Shown here: one piece after another, positions 36,407 to 45,276 of the stretch
Numbering within the stretch: the first letter of the stretch is position 1
Layout: every line of letters begins with the position of its first letter
DNA from: Rhizobium sp. Pop5
GTDB lineage: Bacteria > Pseudomonadota > Alphaproteobacteria > Rhizobiales > Rhizobiaceae
Assembly (NCBI RefSeq): GCF_024721175.1
Contig: NZ_CP099399.1
Location: 4,366,160 to 4,430,159 of the forward strand
Direction of reading: 5' to 3'
Length of the DNA: 64,000 bases
Notes under the pieces: model-generated
What the model was told of the DNA's origin: nothing
Databases searched by the model: none
What the model saw: the letters and a program-made list of their open reading frames with translations, nothing else
Made by a program: the position numbers and the translations under genes

Positions 36407-37114
36407 ATGTCACCCATATTGTTTTACGGCGTGCCGGAGGGCTGCTCCTTCGGCTCGATCGTCGCGCTGGAATGGTCCGGCCTGCCTTATCGGCTCTGCC
36501 GTGTCGAGATGCCGGAAATCGTCTCGAGCGACGAATACAAGCGGATCAATGCAGTCGGCGAAACGCCGTCGCTGCTGCTCGAAGATGGCAGGACCATCAG
36601 CGAAAGCATGGCGATCCTCCACCATATCGGCGCCCGCGCGATCGGCACCGGTCTGGGCTTTGCGCAGGGGGCGGAGGAATTCGATCGTCTGAACCAGATG
36701 CTCGCCTTTCTCAATACTACCTTCTTCAAGGCTTTCGGCCCGCTCTGGTATGCGTTCGAGCATCCGCTGGAGCCGCAGCAGAAACAGGCCATCACGGCCT
36801 ATGGCATGGCGGCGGTCGAAAAGGCGCATCACACGCTGGAACGTCTGCTCGGTGGCCGCGAATGGCTTCTCGGCAACGGGCCAAGCCTGGCAGATGCCTA
36901 TTTCGTCGGTATTGCCCGCTGGAACGATTTTCACAAGGTCGTCGACCGCCGCCAGTTCCCCGGCCTGCGCGGTCTCTATGAGCGCATGCAGGAGCAGCCA
37001 GCCGTACGATTTGCCCATGCGATCGAGCATCGGCAGGAGGCAAGAAGCAGCGGCGGTTTCCTCGGCGAGGTCGATCTGGCCGACGCATTCTGCCTGTTGA
37101 AGCAGGCGGCCTGA
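36407..37114 (+). CDS. Glutathione S-transferase family protein
   Basis: About 235 residues from the ATG at 36407, after AAAGGAACG. The N-terminal thioredoxin-like domain contains YGVPEGCSFGSIVALEWSGLPY and VGETPSLLLEDGRTISESMAIL, with the conserved cis-Pro (TPSLL) and the glutathione-binding ES pair. The C-terminal helical domain has the N-capping GNGPSLADAYFVGIARW. Probably induced by the divergent LysR protein. Substrate unknown. Confidence 0.92.
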   Translation: MSPILFYGVPEGCSFGSIVALEWSGLPYRLCRVEMPEIVSSDEYKRINAVGETPSLLLEDGRTISESMAILHHIGARAIGTGLGFAQGAEEFDRLNQMLAFLNTTFFKAFGPLWYAFEHPLEPQQKQAITAYGMAAVEKAHHTLERLLGGREWLLGNGPSLADAYFVGIARWNDFHKVVDRRQFPGLRGLYERMQEQPAVRFAHAIEHRQEARSSGGFLGEVDLADAFCLLKQAA

Positions 37115-37157
37115 AAACCCCGGCCATCGCATCTTTGGTGCGATGGCCAATCTGCCA

Positions 37158-37513
37158 TCAGCCCGCGGCGACGATCTCGACCAGCCAGTCATCGCGCAGC
37201 GTTTCGACGATGATGGCCGTGGTCGCCACGGCGCGGCCGCCAAGCGCCTGGAGACGGGTATTCTGGTTGGTCTCGACACAGGCGCCGTCGCTGAGATAGC
37301 TCGTCAGCCGCACCATTTTGTCCATCGTTATGCCGGCAGAGGCGAGAATGGCACGAAGATTGGACCAGACGCATTCCAACTGCCCTTCCAGATCGGCCGC
37401 CGCTATTCCCTCCGAGGCCCATCGTGCCGCTGACGAAGAGCATCGCGCGGCGGAAGTTCTGCGTGATGGGCTCGCCGCCATGCCCGAAGTTTGCGAAGGC
37501 GCGGAAACCGGTT
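37158..37513 (-). pseudogene. Broken RidA/YjgF-family gene
   Basis: The C-terminal part (LEGQLECVWSNLRAILASAG, VRLTSYLSDGACVETNQNTR, AVATTAIIVETLRDDWLVEI) is close to the intact RidA-like protein at 38775-39161. Upstream the frame is wrong: FANFGHGGEPITQNFRRAML and FVSGTMGL lie in another frame, so one base is gained or lost near 37415. No start was found before a stop near 37517. It looks like a decayed paralogue. Confidence 0.75.
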
Positions 37514-37522
37514 CAGGGAAGA

Positions 37523-38461
37523 CTATCCCGAGGGTTCCAGGCCGCGATCGCCGCGAAGAAGGTTCAGCCAGGCCTGCGACACTTTCTCCGCGCCTGTGCC
37601 CCCGAAGTGGCAATCGTCGTATCGGTCCTCTCCATCGAGTAACGCGTCAGAATTCACGCCCTCTCGGATACCGTGGCCGCTTTTTGACAGGGCCAGTTGC
37701 GCCCGTACTATCGCATTGTCTGGAATATGCTCCTTGAAGCCGCCGTTGCTCGGCTCGAGGCATTTCGATGCGATCGAAATGTAAACGGGCGCTGCGACGC
37801 CGTGCTGACGCAATGTGTCAACCATCGACATGAAACGTTTCTGATAGGCGTCTGCAGTGGTGCTCATAACGAGGTCCTTCTCTCCTTGCACCCAGAGGAC
37901 GCTCGTTATCCGGTAACCGGAATCCTGAAGCTGTTTTGTTGTATCGACCAGCACAGGATTGAGGTCACCACCCGTCGCCCATCGTGCGACCTCCGATCCG
38001 GAATATGCGAGAGGCGCGAGGATGACGCTGTCATTTTGTCCTGATGCGATCAATTTGTTCCCAAGAAGCGTCCAGTACTCTCCCTTGGTATCGGTCGATC
38101 CAAGAAGTGGCGACGCCGCGATGAAGCACTGTTTGTCAAAGGCGTTTACAACGCGAGCGCCGTAATTTGACCGGTACCGCTGCCCACCTTCGTTGGCCGC
38201 GTTCGATTGGCCAAGAATGAGTAAGACCGCAGTTCGATCAGTTTGAGTCGGGCAGGTCACAGCGGTTTTTGATTCATCCCCGATGAGCCGTTCCTTGTCG
38301 TCGAAGGTATAACGGCTTGGAGCCACCGCCTTCTCTGCGCCAACCATTTTCCTCAACTGGGAAAGTTGTGGCCAAGGAAAGATCTCATGTCTCGCGCTCA
38401 TGCCGCCGAGAAAGTACATGGCGAGCAAGGCGACCAGGCCGACTGCAATTGCTTTGCGCAT
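37523..38461 (-). CDS. Exported SGNH-type carbohydrate esterase (sialate O-acetylesterase-like)
   Basis: A 312-residue protein with an N-terminal membrane anchor or signal (MRKAIAVGLVALLAMYFLGG). VLLILGQSNAANEG (about residues 79-92, Ser nucleophile), APLAYSGSEVARW, VLWVQGEKDL and the C-terminal DDCHFGGTGAEKVSQAW match the SASA (DUF303) esterase blocks. It may remove acetyl groups from an extracellular polysaccharide. It sits between a broken and an intact RidA gene, with less GC-rich codon use than its neighbours, suggesting insertion. The 313 bp upstream (38462-38774) hold nothing I can support. Confidence 0.78.
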   Translation of the reverse strand: MRKAIAVGLVALLAMYFLGGMSARHEIFPWPQLSQLRKMVGAEKAVAPSRYTFDDKERLIGDESKTAVTCPTQTDRTAVLLILGQSNAANEGGQRYRSNYGARVVNAFDKQCFIAASPLLGSTDTKGEYWTLLGNKLIASGQNDSVILAPLAYSGSEVARWATGGDLNPVLVDTTKQLQDSGYRITSVLWVQGEKDLVMSTTADAYQKRFMSMVDTLRQHGVAAPVYISIASKCLEPSNGGFKEHIPDNAIVRAQLALSKSGHGIREGVNSDALLDGEDRYDDCHFGGTGAEKVSQAWLNLLRGDRGLEPSG

Positions 38462-38774
38462 GTCGCCACCTTTGAAACATCATCCGATGACATGGGGTCT
38501 ACGGACCGATCAAGGCTGCTCCAGCCATGAAGGTTCCTTTACACCAGCCACATCTGCTTGCTCGGGCGTGATCTTTAAAGAAGGTTCGTCGCGAAGATCG
38601 AGCCCCGATCGACGGCTATTTCGCGCGGAGTCGCCGAAAACCTGCTCTAAACTATAGTCCGGATCAGTGATGGCAATCATCCGGTTGGGTTAGAGATCAC
38701 GCCTGCCTGCCTGCAGCGAGGCTCGTTTCAGCGGGGTCTTTAGCGCCTGAAGCAGCCAACAAAAGATCCGGAAG

Positions 38775-39161
38775 CTATCCCGCGGCGATGATCTCGATCT
38801 CGACCAGCCAGTCGTCGCGCAGCGTTTCGACGATGATGGCAGTGGTCGGCACGGCACGGCCGTTGAGGGCCCGAAGCCGGGCATTCTGGTTGACCTCCAT
38901 CGAGGCGCCGTCCCGCAGATAGCTCGTCAGCCGCACGATATTGTCCACCGTCATCTCGGCCGAGGCGAGGATGGCGCGCAGATTGGACCAGATGAGTTCC
39001 AGTTGTCCATCGAGATCGGCAGCCGCCATTCCCTGTTGATCGAGACCCATCGTGCCGCTGACGAAGAGAAGCCGCGACGGATGCCGGACTTCCAGCGCAT
39101 GGATGTAGTCAGGGCTCGTCGCATAGAGCCCGCTTGCCGGATTACGCTCGATCATCTCCAT
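38775..39161 (-). CDS. RidA/YjgF/YER057c/UK114-family protein
   Basis: About 128 residues from the ATG at 39161 (MEMIERNPASGLYATSPDYI), which follows GGAAGAG. The fold is shown by RLLFVSGTMGLDQQGMAAADLDGQ, LIWSNLRAILASAEMTVDNIVRLTSYLRDG and AVPTTAIIVETLRDDWLVEIE. Members hydrolyse reactive enamines and imines from PLP enzymes; the catalytic Arg near the C-terminus of RidA is not present at the usual site, so it may belong to another subfamily. Divergent from an Lrp/AsnC regulator. Confidence 0.85.
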   Translation of the reverse strand: MEMIERNPASGLYATSPDYIHALEVRHPSRLLFVSGTMGLDQQGMAAADLDGQLELIWSNLRAILASAEMTVDNIVRLTSYLRDGASMEVNQNARLRALNGRAVPTTAIIVETLRDDWLVEIEIIAAG

Positions 39162-39243
39162 GATATCTCTTCCTCTTCCGAATATTCTGTTGAATAATCC
39201 CAATATCGACGATTATTCTTCGTCAGAAAGGGAAGTTTTCCGA

Positions 39244-39771
39244 ATGACGGAAAATACAAAAGATCTTCGGCGGAAGCGCCAGCAGCAGCCTGTCATGGAT
39301 GCCTTCGACCGAAAGATATTAGCCGAACTCGGCGCCGACAGCGGCCAGAGCTACACAAGGCTCGGCGAGGCAGTCGGGCTATCGGCGCCGGCCGTGCACG
39401 AGCGAGTACGTCGCCTGCGGCAATCGGGTGTCATCAAGGGCGTGCATGCCGCACTTGATGGATCGGCCCTCGGCAAGCCGCTGCTTGCTTTCGTCCATGT
39501 GGAGGCGGCCGGTTGGGGAAAAAGCGAGCGGCTAATGCAGGTCTTGCGTTTTCCCGAGGTCGAGGAGATGCATTCGGTCGCGGGCGACGCCAGTGTGCTC
39601 TTCAAGGTGCGCACCGCGAGCCCCCAGGCATTGGAGGCTTTTCTCTCGCAAATCCACGCCGTTCCCGGTGTCACCGGCACCCGCAGCTACATCGCGCTCT
39701 CCACCTATCTGGAGCGTCCGGTGCAGGCAGGCGTCACCGAGAACTGGCCTGACATGCCTTTGCCGGAATAG
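39244..39771 (+). CDS. Lrp/AsnC-family transcriptional regulator
   Basis: About 175 residues from the ATG at 39244; the longer frame from 39160 would overlap the divergent RidA gene. The winged helix is DAFDRKILAELGADSGQSYTRLGEAVGLSAPAVHERVRRLRQSGVI, and the RAM domain is GKPLLAFVHVEAAG to RSYIALSTYLE. It probably controls the divergent RidA-like gene, 82 bp away. Confidence 0.9.
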   Translation: MTENTKDLRRKRQQQPVMDAFDRKILAELGADSGQSYTRLGEAVGLSAPAVHERVRRLRQSGVIKGVHAALDGSALGKPLLAFVHVEAAGWGKSERLMQVLRFPEVEEMHSVAGDASVLFKVRTASPQALEAFLSQIHAVPGVTGTRSYIALSTYLERPVQAGVTENWPDMPLPE

Positions 39772-39777
39772 GCCGGC

Positions 39778-40179
39778 TCAGCCCTCGTCTGCAAACCGCG
39801 GCAGCGACTCGATATTCTCCACCCAGGGCAAAGCCGACCGGCACCATATTTGTTTCTTTGGCATCAGATCCCGCCGCTGGTCGATACCCCCGATGCGGAT
39901 GCCGATTGCGCCGCCACCGTCGCCCGCGCGGTAGAGCGGCGATCCGCAGTTCGGGCAGAAGAATTGCCGGCTGAGACCGCCGCTGTCGCCGTACTTCGTA
40001 TAGGCTTTGGGCTCGCCGGAAACGAGGTTGAAACTTCCCGGCCGCGCCGGCGCGGTGACGCGATAGGCGGAACCCGTCAGCCGCTGGCAATCGGTGCAGT
40101 GGCAGATCGAGACGCGCTCCGGATCGATTTCCGCCTGATAGCGGATCGCCCCGCAATGGCATCCTCCGGTGATATGCAT
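39778..40179 (-). CDS. GFA-family (Mss4-like) zinc protein
   Basis: About 133 residues from the ATG at 40179 (MHITGGCHCGAIRY). The zinc ligands of the glutathione-dependent formaldehyde-activating (GFA) fold are visible: CHCGAIRY, ICHCTDCQRL and FFCPNCGSPLY. Most members outside true Gfa have unknown roles. It starts 10 bp after the stop of the S10 peptidase gene and is likely co-transcribed with it. Confidence 0.88.
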   Translation of the reverse strand: MHITGGCHCGAIRYQAEIDPERVSICHCTDCQRLTGSAYRVTAPARPGSFNLVSGEPKAYTKYGDSGGLSRQFFCPNCGSPLYRAGDGGGAIGIRIGGIDQRRDLMPKKQIWCRSALPWVENIESLPRFADEG

Positions 40180-40189
40180 CGGCAATTCC

Positions 40190-41722
40190 TTAGTCCGCCG
40201 GCTGCGCGGCCGGGCGTGCGGTGTAGAAGGCCTTGGCATCTGCCGTGAAAGCGGCCTGCTGATCGGCTTTCGTGTAGAACATATGCCCGCCGCGATAGAG
40301 TTCCAGCCTGACGCGCCCGCCCGCGAGCGAGGGCGGCAGATGGTCGACCACATAGCGGCTGACGCTGTAGGGCGTCACCAGGTCGCTGTAGCCGTGCGCG
40401 ATCAGGAGATGAAAGGCCGAATTCGAGGCGAGCAGCTGCCTGACGTCGTCGTCGGCGCTCGCCTGGAAGCGCGATCCGCCGCCGCGCCCGCTGCCCCATT
40501 CCCAACGCCGGCTGATATCGCTGTCGAGAAGCTCATAGGTCATCTCGGTCTTGAAACCGAGCTCGTTGCGGGCATAGTCGGCGAAAGCGCCGCCATAGGC
40601 GCGGGTGAAACCATCGAGGATGGCGTCGTCACCGCGGTCGTAGTCGGATTCCGGATAGGGATCGGGCGAGGCAAAAGCGGCGTCGTAAGGGCTGGTCACC
40701 TCGCCCTTGCCGGTGTCCGCATGTTTGACGAAGGAATTGCCGAGGAAGCCGCGGTTGCGGGTGACAATATCCTCGGGGATACCGGTCAGCCGGGAAATCC
40801 TGCCATAGAAGGCGTCGGCATCCGCACCCGTCGGCGGCGCCCCGGCGAGCTTCATCAGATAGTCGCCGAGCGCGAAGGTTTCGGCCTCCTTCTGCTTCTC
40901 TTCGTCAAAGGCGTTCTTGCGGTCGAGTTCGGCCGCCGCCAGCGACGGCAGTTCCAGTGCTGCGCCGAGTGCGAACTGATCGGCATTGAACATCAACTGG
41001 CCTTCAAGCAAGGGCGAGAGCATCACTGCGCCGGCGACGACGATGCCCTGGCTTTCCTGCAGCACGGAGGCGACCTTGGCTGCGCGAAAGCCGCCATAAC
41101 TCTCACCGAGAAGATATTTCGGCGAGTTGGAGCGATTGTTGTGCGCGACATAGAGCGCGATCGCCTTGGCGATGCTCTGGGCATCGGCGTTGACGCTGTA
41201 ATAGTTGGAGGCGTCGTCCGCCTTTACAGTCCGGCTCCAGCCGGTGCCGATCGGATCGATCAGCACGAGATCGGTGAAATCGAGCCAGCTTTGCTCGTTG
41301 TCGACAAGTTTCGCATTGGCGCCGTCACGTCCATCAGGCCCGAAATCGAGTACCTTCGGCCCAACCAGCCCGAGATGCAGGAAGGCGGAAGCCGCACCCG
41401 GCCCACCGTTGAAGGCAAAGGTCAATGGCCGATTAGGCTCACCGCCTTTCGCGACATAGGCGGTGTAGAAGATCGCGGCGGTCTGCGCGCCGTCCTGACC
41501 GAAAAGGTCGAGCGTGCCTGCCGTCGCTGTATAGGCGATCTTCCGGCCGCCGATCGTCAGTTCGTGCTCCGTGACGGAATCGGCCGGCAGCAGCTTCAGC
41601 ACGCCGTCACGCGCGCTGCGCTGCACATTCGCCGGTCGTTCGCCATCTTCCTGTGCCGGGGAAAGGGCAGGCCACAGCGACGCCATAAGCGCAGTGAGCA
41701 GAAACAGGGTTCGTATGCGCAC
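40190..41722 (-). CDS. Exported S10-family serine carboxypeptidase-like enzyme
   Basis: I choose the GTG at 41722: it follows GGAGG at the right spacing and gives a signal peptide, MRIRTLFLLTALMASLWPAL with cleavage near SPAQ. The mature enzyme has the oxyanion region FAFNGGPGAAS, the nucleophile in LLGESYGGFRAAK, the Asp in HGYSDLVTPY and the His in YRGGHMFYT. This is the alpha/beta-hydrolase triad of S10 carboxypeptidases. It probably trims peptides in the periplasm. Longer ATG starts (41752, 41785) are less likely. Confidence 0.9.
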   Translation of the reverse strand: MRIRTLFLLTALMASLWPALSPAQEDGERPANVQRSARDGVLKLLPADSVTEHELTIGGRKIAYTATAGTLDLFGQDGAQTAAIFYTAYVAKGGEPNRPLTFAFNGGPGAASAFLHLGLVGPKVLDFGPDGRDGANAKLVDNEQSWLDFTDLVLIDPIGTGWSRTVKADDASNYYSVNADAQSIAKAIALYVAHNNRSNSPKYLLGESYGGFRAAKVASVLQESQGIVVAGAVMLSPLLEGQLMFNADQFALGAALELPSLAAAELDRKNAFDEEKQKEAETFALGDYLMKLAGAPPTGADADAFYGRISRLTGIPEDIVTRNRGFLGNSFVKHADTGKGEVTSPYDAAFASPDPYPESDYDRGDDAILDGFTRAYGGAFADYARNELGFKTEMTYELLDSDISRRWEWGSGRGGGSRFQASADDDVRQLLASNSAFHLLIAHGYSDLVTPYSVSRYVVDHLPPSLAGGRVRLELYRGGHMFYTKADQQAAFTADAKAFYTARPAAQPAD

Positions 41723-41827
41723 GATTTGTCCTCCGCGAATGCAGGCTGACATAGCGTAGCATCCGCGTCCGGCGACCGGCATCAAGAGATGGTGATGGGC
41801 CGGGGAGCGCGAAAGTGAGAGGGCGGT

Positions 41828-43117
41828 TCAGACTTTCTCGACCGCGCGCACATTCACTTCCAATGCTCGGCCGGCCTTCCAGCCGTTGATCGCGGCTCCA
41901 AGCCCGAGCGCGATGAAGAGAACCGCGCACCAGGAAAAGCTTCCGGTCCAGCCGCGGATGAGGCCGACGATGAGCGGGCCGATGGCCGCAAGAAGATAGC
42001 CGACACATTGCGCCATGCCGGAGAGATGGGCGGCGACATCGGGATCGCGCGAGCGCAGCACGATCGTCGTCATGGCGGCCGCGATCAGTCCGCCCTGGCC
42101 GATACCTTGCAACACCGCCCACAGCCAAACGGTCGAAAGCGGGGCAAAGAGCAGCCCGAGCAGGGCGGTGACCGCGACGCCGCAGAGGCTGGCGTTGATC
42201 AAGCGCTGGTCCCGGCCGCGCACGGCGATATGCGGCACGATGAGGCAGGACGCCGCCTGCACCATCACCGACAGCGACACGATCGCCCCGGCGGTGACGC
42301 CGTCGAGACCCCGTTCGCGCAAAATAGGGACCAGCCAGCCGAAGACGCAATAGGCAAGCGCCGATTGCAGCCCCATGAAAAGCGTGACCTGCCAGGCAAG
42401 CCGATCCTGCCAGAGGCCTTCGACCCGAAAACCGTTTCGCCTTGCATGGCCGCCGCTGCGAAGAACCTGCGGCAGCCAGATGAGGCCGACGAGAAGTGCT
42501 GGCAGCGCCCAGGCGGCGAGCGCGCCGTCGAGAGAGCCGCCGAGCATATGTTCGATCGGTAGGGTCAGCCCGGCCGCGCTGGCAGCACCCGCGCAGAGCG
42601 CCATCGTGTAGAAGCCGGTCATCACAGCGGCGCGCCCGGCGAAATCCCGTTTCACCAGCCCCGGCAGCAGCACGTTGCCGATGGCGATACAGGCGCCGGC
42701 AAGGGCCGTGCCGATGAAAAGTAGCGGCACCGAGGAAAGCCCGCGCAAGGCGGTGCCGAGCGCAAGCAGCAGGAGAACGCCGAGCAGTATGCGCTCCGAA
42801 CCGATGCGCTGGGCAAGGCGAGCCGCAAGCGGCGAGAAGGCGCCAAGGCAGACAACCGGAAGCGTCGTCAGCAGGCTGGCGCCAAGCGCGCTCAGCCCGA
42901 ATTCCGAGCGGATTTCCGGCAGGAGAGCCGAGGCGCTCGAGAAGACAGGTCGTAGATTGAAGGCGATCAGCACGAGGCTCGCACCGAGCAGGAAACGATC
43001 CGCAGCTCCCCTGACCCGCGTGGCCTGCGGTGGCGGAAGGCTGTCGGCCTCGGCGTCCAAAAGCAGTTCGTCGGCCGCCTCGAGCGTGCTGGCGGCATTG
43101 TTCGAAGGCGCGGTCAT
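41828..43117 (-). CDS. MFS transporter, CynX/NimT family
   Basis: A 429-residue membrane protein with about 12 helices. FNLRPVFSSASALLPEIRSEFGLSALGASLLTTLPVVCLG is the typical N-terminal block of the cyanate/nitroimidazole (CynX/NimT) group. Its start overlaps the stop of the GntR gene by 4 bp (ATGA), so both form an operon and the regulator probably senses the transported compound. The substrate is unknown. Confidence 0.9.
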   Translation of the reverse strand: MTAPSNNAASTLEAADELLLDAEADSLPPPQATRVRGAADRFLLGASLVLIAFNLRPVFSSASALLPEIRSEFGLSALGASLLTTLPVVCLGAFSPLAARLAQRIGSERILLGVLLLLALGTALRGLSSVPLLFIGTALAGACIAIGNVLLPGLVKRDFAGRAAVMTGFYTMALCAGAASAAGLTLPIEHMLGGSLDGALAAWALPALLVGLIWLPQVLRSGGHARRNGFRVEGLWQDRLAWQVTLFMGLQSALAYCVFGWLVPILRERGLDGVTAGAIVSLSVMVQAASCLIVPHIAVRGRDQRLINASLCGVAVTALLGLLFAPLSTVWLWAVLQGIGQGGLIAAAMTTIVLRSRDPDVAAHLSGMAQCVGYLLAAIGPLIVGLIRGWTGSFSWCAVLFIALGLGAAINGWKAGRALEVNVRAVEKV

Positions 43118-43803
43118 GACAGGATCATCCGGTCGAGCGCCGCAAGAACCGGCGCCATGAAACGGCGCACCGCCGCATCCGCCTTGTCGGGGTCGCCCGT
43201 TTCGATGGCGTCGACGATAGCGGCATGCGCCTGCATGTCTGGTTCCGGAATATCCTTGCCGAGCGTCGCAGCGATGGTGTCGGCGATCGAGGTCGAGAAA
43301 AAATTATAGATCTCGATCATCGCCTGGTTGCCAGAGGCGGCGATGACGGCCTTGTGGAAGGCGAGGTCGCGCTCGATGAAGGCGGCCTGGTTACCGCCAT
43401 CGTAATTGCTGCGTTCTGCAAGCAGCCTGCGGAGCCCCGCAACCGTTTCCGGCGTCTTGCGGATCGCCGTCAGCCGGGCTGCCTCCACGTCGAGCGCCAG
43501 GCGAGCCTCGAACTGGTCGCGCAGGCTGGCGCGCCGCGCCATCGTCAGTGGCCGGCCGGCATCGCTGGTCGAGCGCACATAGGTTCCCGACCCCTGCCGT
43601 GTCTCGAGATAACCCTGGGATACCAGAACCCGCACCGCCTCGCGCACCGTGCCGCGGCTGACGGAGAGCATGGCAGACAGCGAGGCTTCATTCGGCAATT
43701 TCTCGCCGACCGCCCAGCGTTTGCCGAGAATGTCGCTGCGGATCGCTTCGATCGCCTCATCCGCGAGATTGGTTTTGCTGAGAGCTCGCATTTCTCTATT
43801 CAT
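43114..43803 (-). CDS. GntR-family (FadR/FCD) transcriptional regulator
   Basis: A 229-residue regulator with a winged helix (EAIRSDILGKRWAVGEKLPNEASLSAMLSVSRGTVREAVRVLVSQGYL) and an FCD ligand domain (about residues 90-220) whose metal-binding residues include the Asp in IERDLAFHKAVI and the His in the same helix. An ATG at 43791 (MRALSK) is an alternative start. A perfect 45-bp palindrome covers the start region and is a good candidate for autoregulation. Coupled with the downstream MFS gene. Confidence 0.93.
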   Translation of the reverse strand: MNREMRALSKTNLADEAIEAIRSDILGKRWAVGEKLPNEASLSAMLSVSRGTVREAVRVLVSQGYLETRQGSGTYVRSTSDAGRPLTMARRASLRDQFEARLALDVEAARLTAIRKTPETVAGLRRLLAERSNYDGGNQAAFIERDLAFHKAVIAASGNQAMIEIYNFFSTSIADTIAATLGKDIPEPDMQAHAAIVDAIETGDPDKADAAVRRFMAPVLAALDRMILS

Positions 43804-43835
43804 AAAGTCATCTGATGACTTTATGAATAGAGAAA
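43791..43835. promoter_or_regulatory. Perfect 45-bp palindrome over the GntR start
   Basis: Arms of 22 bp (43791-43812 and 43814-43835) match without a mismatch around a single central base. The centre GTCATCTGATGAC has the form of FadR/GntR-type operators. It covers the ATG at 43803-43801. It could be an operator for the GntR protein; the extra arm length would also allow a strong hairpin at the mRNA start. Confidence 0.6.
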
Positions 43836-43861
43836 TTGAGTTCTGCCGTCAACCCGAAATC

Positions 43862-43892
43862 CAGGCAATAAAAAAGGGCCGCCTCAGCGACC
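43862..43892 (-). terminator. Rho-independent terminator before the GntR gene
   Basis: On the minus strand AAAGGGTCGC-TGAG-GCGGCCCTTT is followed by TTTATT, a GC stem with a T run. Two further hairpins lie just upstream (about 43895-43915 and 43915-43945). It ends transcripts coming from the small ORF region or from pirin before the GntR gene. Confidence 0.65.
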
Positions 43893-43954
43893 CTTTCCAT
43901 GAGTTTGGCCTCAAACTGGCCTGGGCTGTCTATGCAGCCCCAGGAAGGCGGGGA

Positions 43955-44026
43955 TTAGCGCGAGGGCTGCCTCGCTTTCATCACCTCTCCCATGCCCGTT
44001 ACGAGGTCCGAAATCTCATTAGACAT
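43955..44026 (-). CDS. Possible 23-residue small protein or leader peptide
   Basis: MSNEISDLVTGMGEVMKARQ followed by PSR and TAA. It has one of the best ribosome-binding sites in the area, AAGGAAGGTG, 5 bp before the ATG, and is followed by three hairpins, the last a terminator at 43862-43892. The 268-bp gap between the GntR palindrome and pirin otherwise holds nothing. It could be a small protein gene, a leader peptide or the marker of a small RNA. It is not preceded by a promoter I can define. Confidence 0.4.
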   Translation of the reverse strand: MSNEISDLVTGMGEVMKARQPSR

Positions 44027-44103
44027 TGGATCACCTTCCTTTCGTTCTGTTGCTGATAGATGGAAGGTAGGCCGATTCTTTTGAGAAGCAAGAAAAAATA
44101 CGA

Positions 44104-45015
44104 TTAATGCGCCGCCTTGATGAAGGTGCCGTTCTGCAACTCGCGCATCGCCTGCATGATTTCCTCGCGGGAGTTCATCACGATGGGGCCGTGCCAGGCG
44201 ACCGGCTCCTCGATCGGTTTGCCCGAAACAAGCAGGAAACGAATGCCCTGGTCGCCTGCCTGTACGGTGACTTCATCGCCGCTGTCGAAAACCACGAGCG
44301 TGCGGTTGCCCGACATGTCGCGAATGTTCAGTTCTTCGCCGTCGACTTCCTTCTCGACGCGCACGCCGAAGGGTTTCGATGCATCGCGGAAGGTGCCGGA
44401 GCCGGCGAAGATATAGGCGAAGGCGTTGCGGTAGGTATCGACCGGCAGACGCTTCTTCCTGCCGGGCGGTACAGAAACGTCGAGATAGATCGGCTCGGCA
44501 GCGACGCCGTCCACAGGACCGGCCTTGCCCCAGAAATCGCCGCAGATCACCCGCACGGCTGTGCCGTCATCATCGACGACGACAGGAATATCGGACGATT
44601 TGACGTCCTGATAGCGCGGCGCCGTCATCTTCAGGGAGGAGGGCAGATTAGCCCAGAGCTGGAAGCCGTGCATGCGGCCGGCGAAATCACCCTTCGGCAT
44701 TTCCTGATGCATGATGCCGCTGCCGGCCGTCATCCACTGGATGTCGCCCGCGCCGAGCAGGCCGCGATTGCCGAGGCTGTCGCCATGCTCGACGGTGCCG
44801 GCGAGCACATAGGTGATCGTCTCGATGCCGCGATGCGGATGCCAGGGAAAACCGCGGATATATTCCGCCGGATTGTCGTTGCGGAAATCGTCCATCATCA
44901 GGAATGGATCGGTCATCGCAGGATCGCCGAAGCCGAAGACGCGGTGCAGCTTGACGCCGGCGCCTTCCATAGTCGGGGTGGCGATACTCTCATGCTTTAC
45001 GGGGCGGATCGACAT
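44104..45015 (-). CDS. Pirin-family protein
   Basis: A 303-residue bicupin. The N-terminal cupin holds the metal site FPWHPHRGIETITYVLAGTVEHGDSLGN (His, His, His) with a Glu in IMHQEMP. The C-terminal part reads PIVMNSREEIMQAMRELQNGTF, as usual in bacterial pirins. Bacterial pirins can act as quercetinases or bind partner enzymes; the role here is not known. Confidence 0.93.
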   Translation of the reverse strand: MSIRPVKHESIATPTMEGAGVKLHRVFGFGDPAMTDPFLMMDDFRNDNPAEYIRGFPWHPHRGIETITYVLAGTVEHGDSLGNRGLLGAGDIQWMTAGSGIMHQEMPKGDFAGRMHGFQLWANLPSSLKMTAPRYQDVKSSDIPVVVDDDGTAVRVICGDFWGKAGPVDGVAAEPIYLDVSVPPGRKKRLPVDTYRNAFAYIFAGSGTFRDASKPFGVRVEKEVDGEELNIRDMSGNRTLVVFDSGDEVTVQAGDQGIRFLLVSGKPIEEPVAWHGPIVMNSREEIMQAMRELQNGTFIKAAH

Positions 45016-45276
45016 GGCGTCCTCTCAAAGGTTCAACTTGGCATCGACTATAGCCGTGAGGTCGCCAGGCGCGAAGTCCGCGGCGCGGGCAACGCAGTGT
45101 TCACAAAAGAACACAGCGTTTCGCCGAATTTGAAGAGGCCTGTCGTTAAGAAATCGTCATATTGCGCTTGCAAACCGTCCGAACGTTAAGCTGTTATTAG
45201 CCGAGCCGTTCGACAATTCAGTCGTGTTTTCAGCATTTCCCGCCGATGCGGCGGCGGGTTCCGGAGCAAGAAAGAC

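Noticed and set aside
43824..44056. A plus-strand 77-codon frame starting in the palindrome
   Set aside because: It opens MNREIEFC only because the palindrome mirrors the GntR start; it runs antisense through the hairpins and has no ribosome-binding site.
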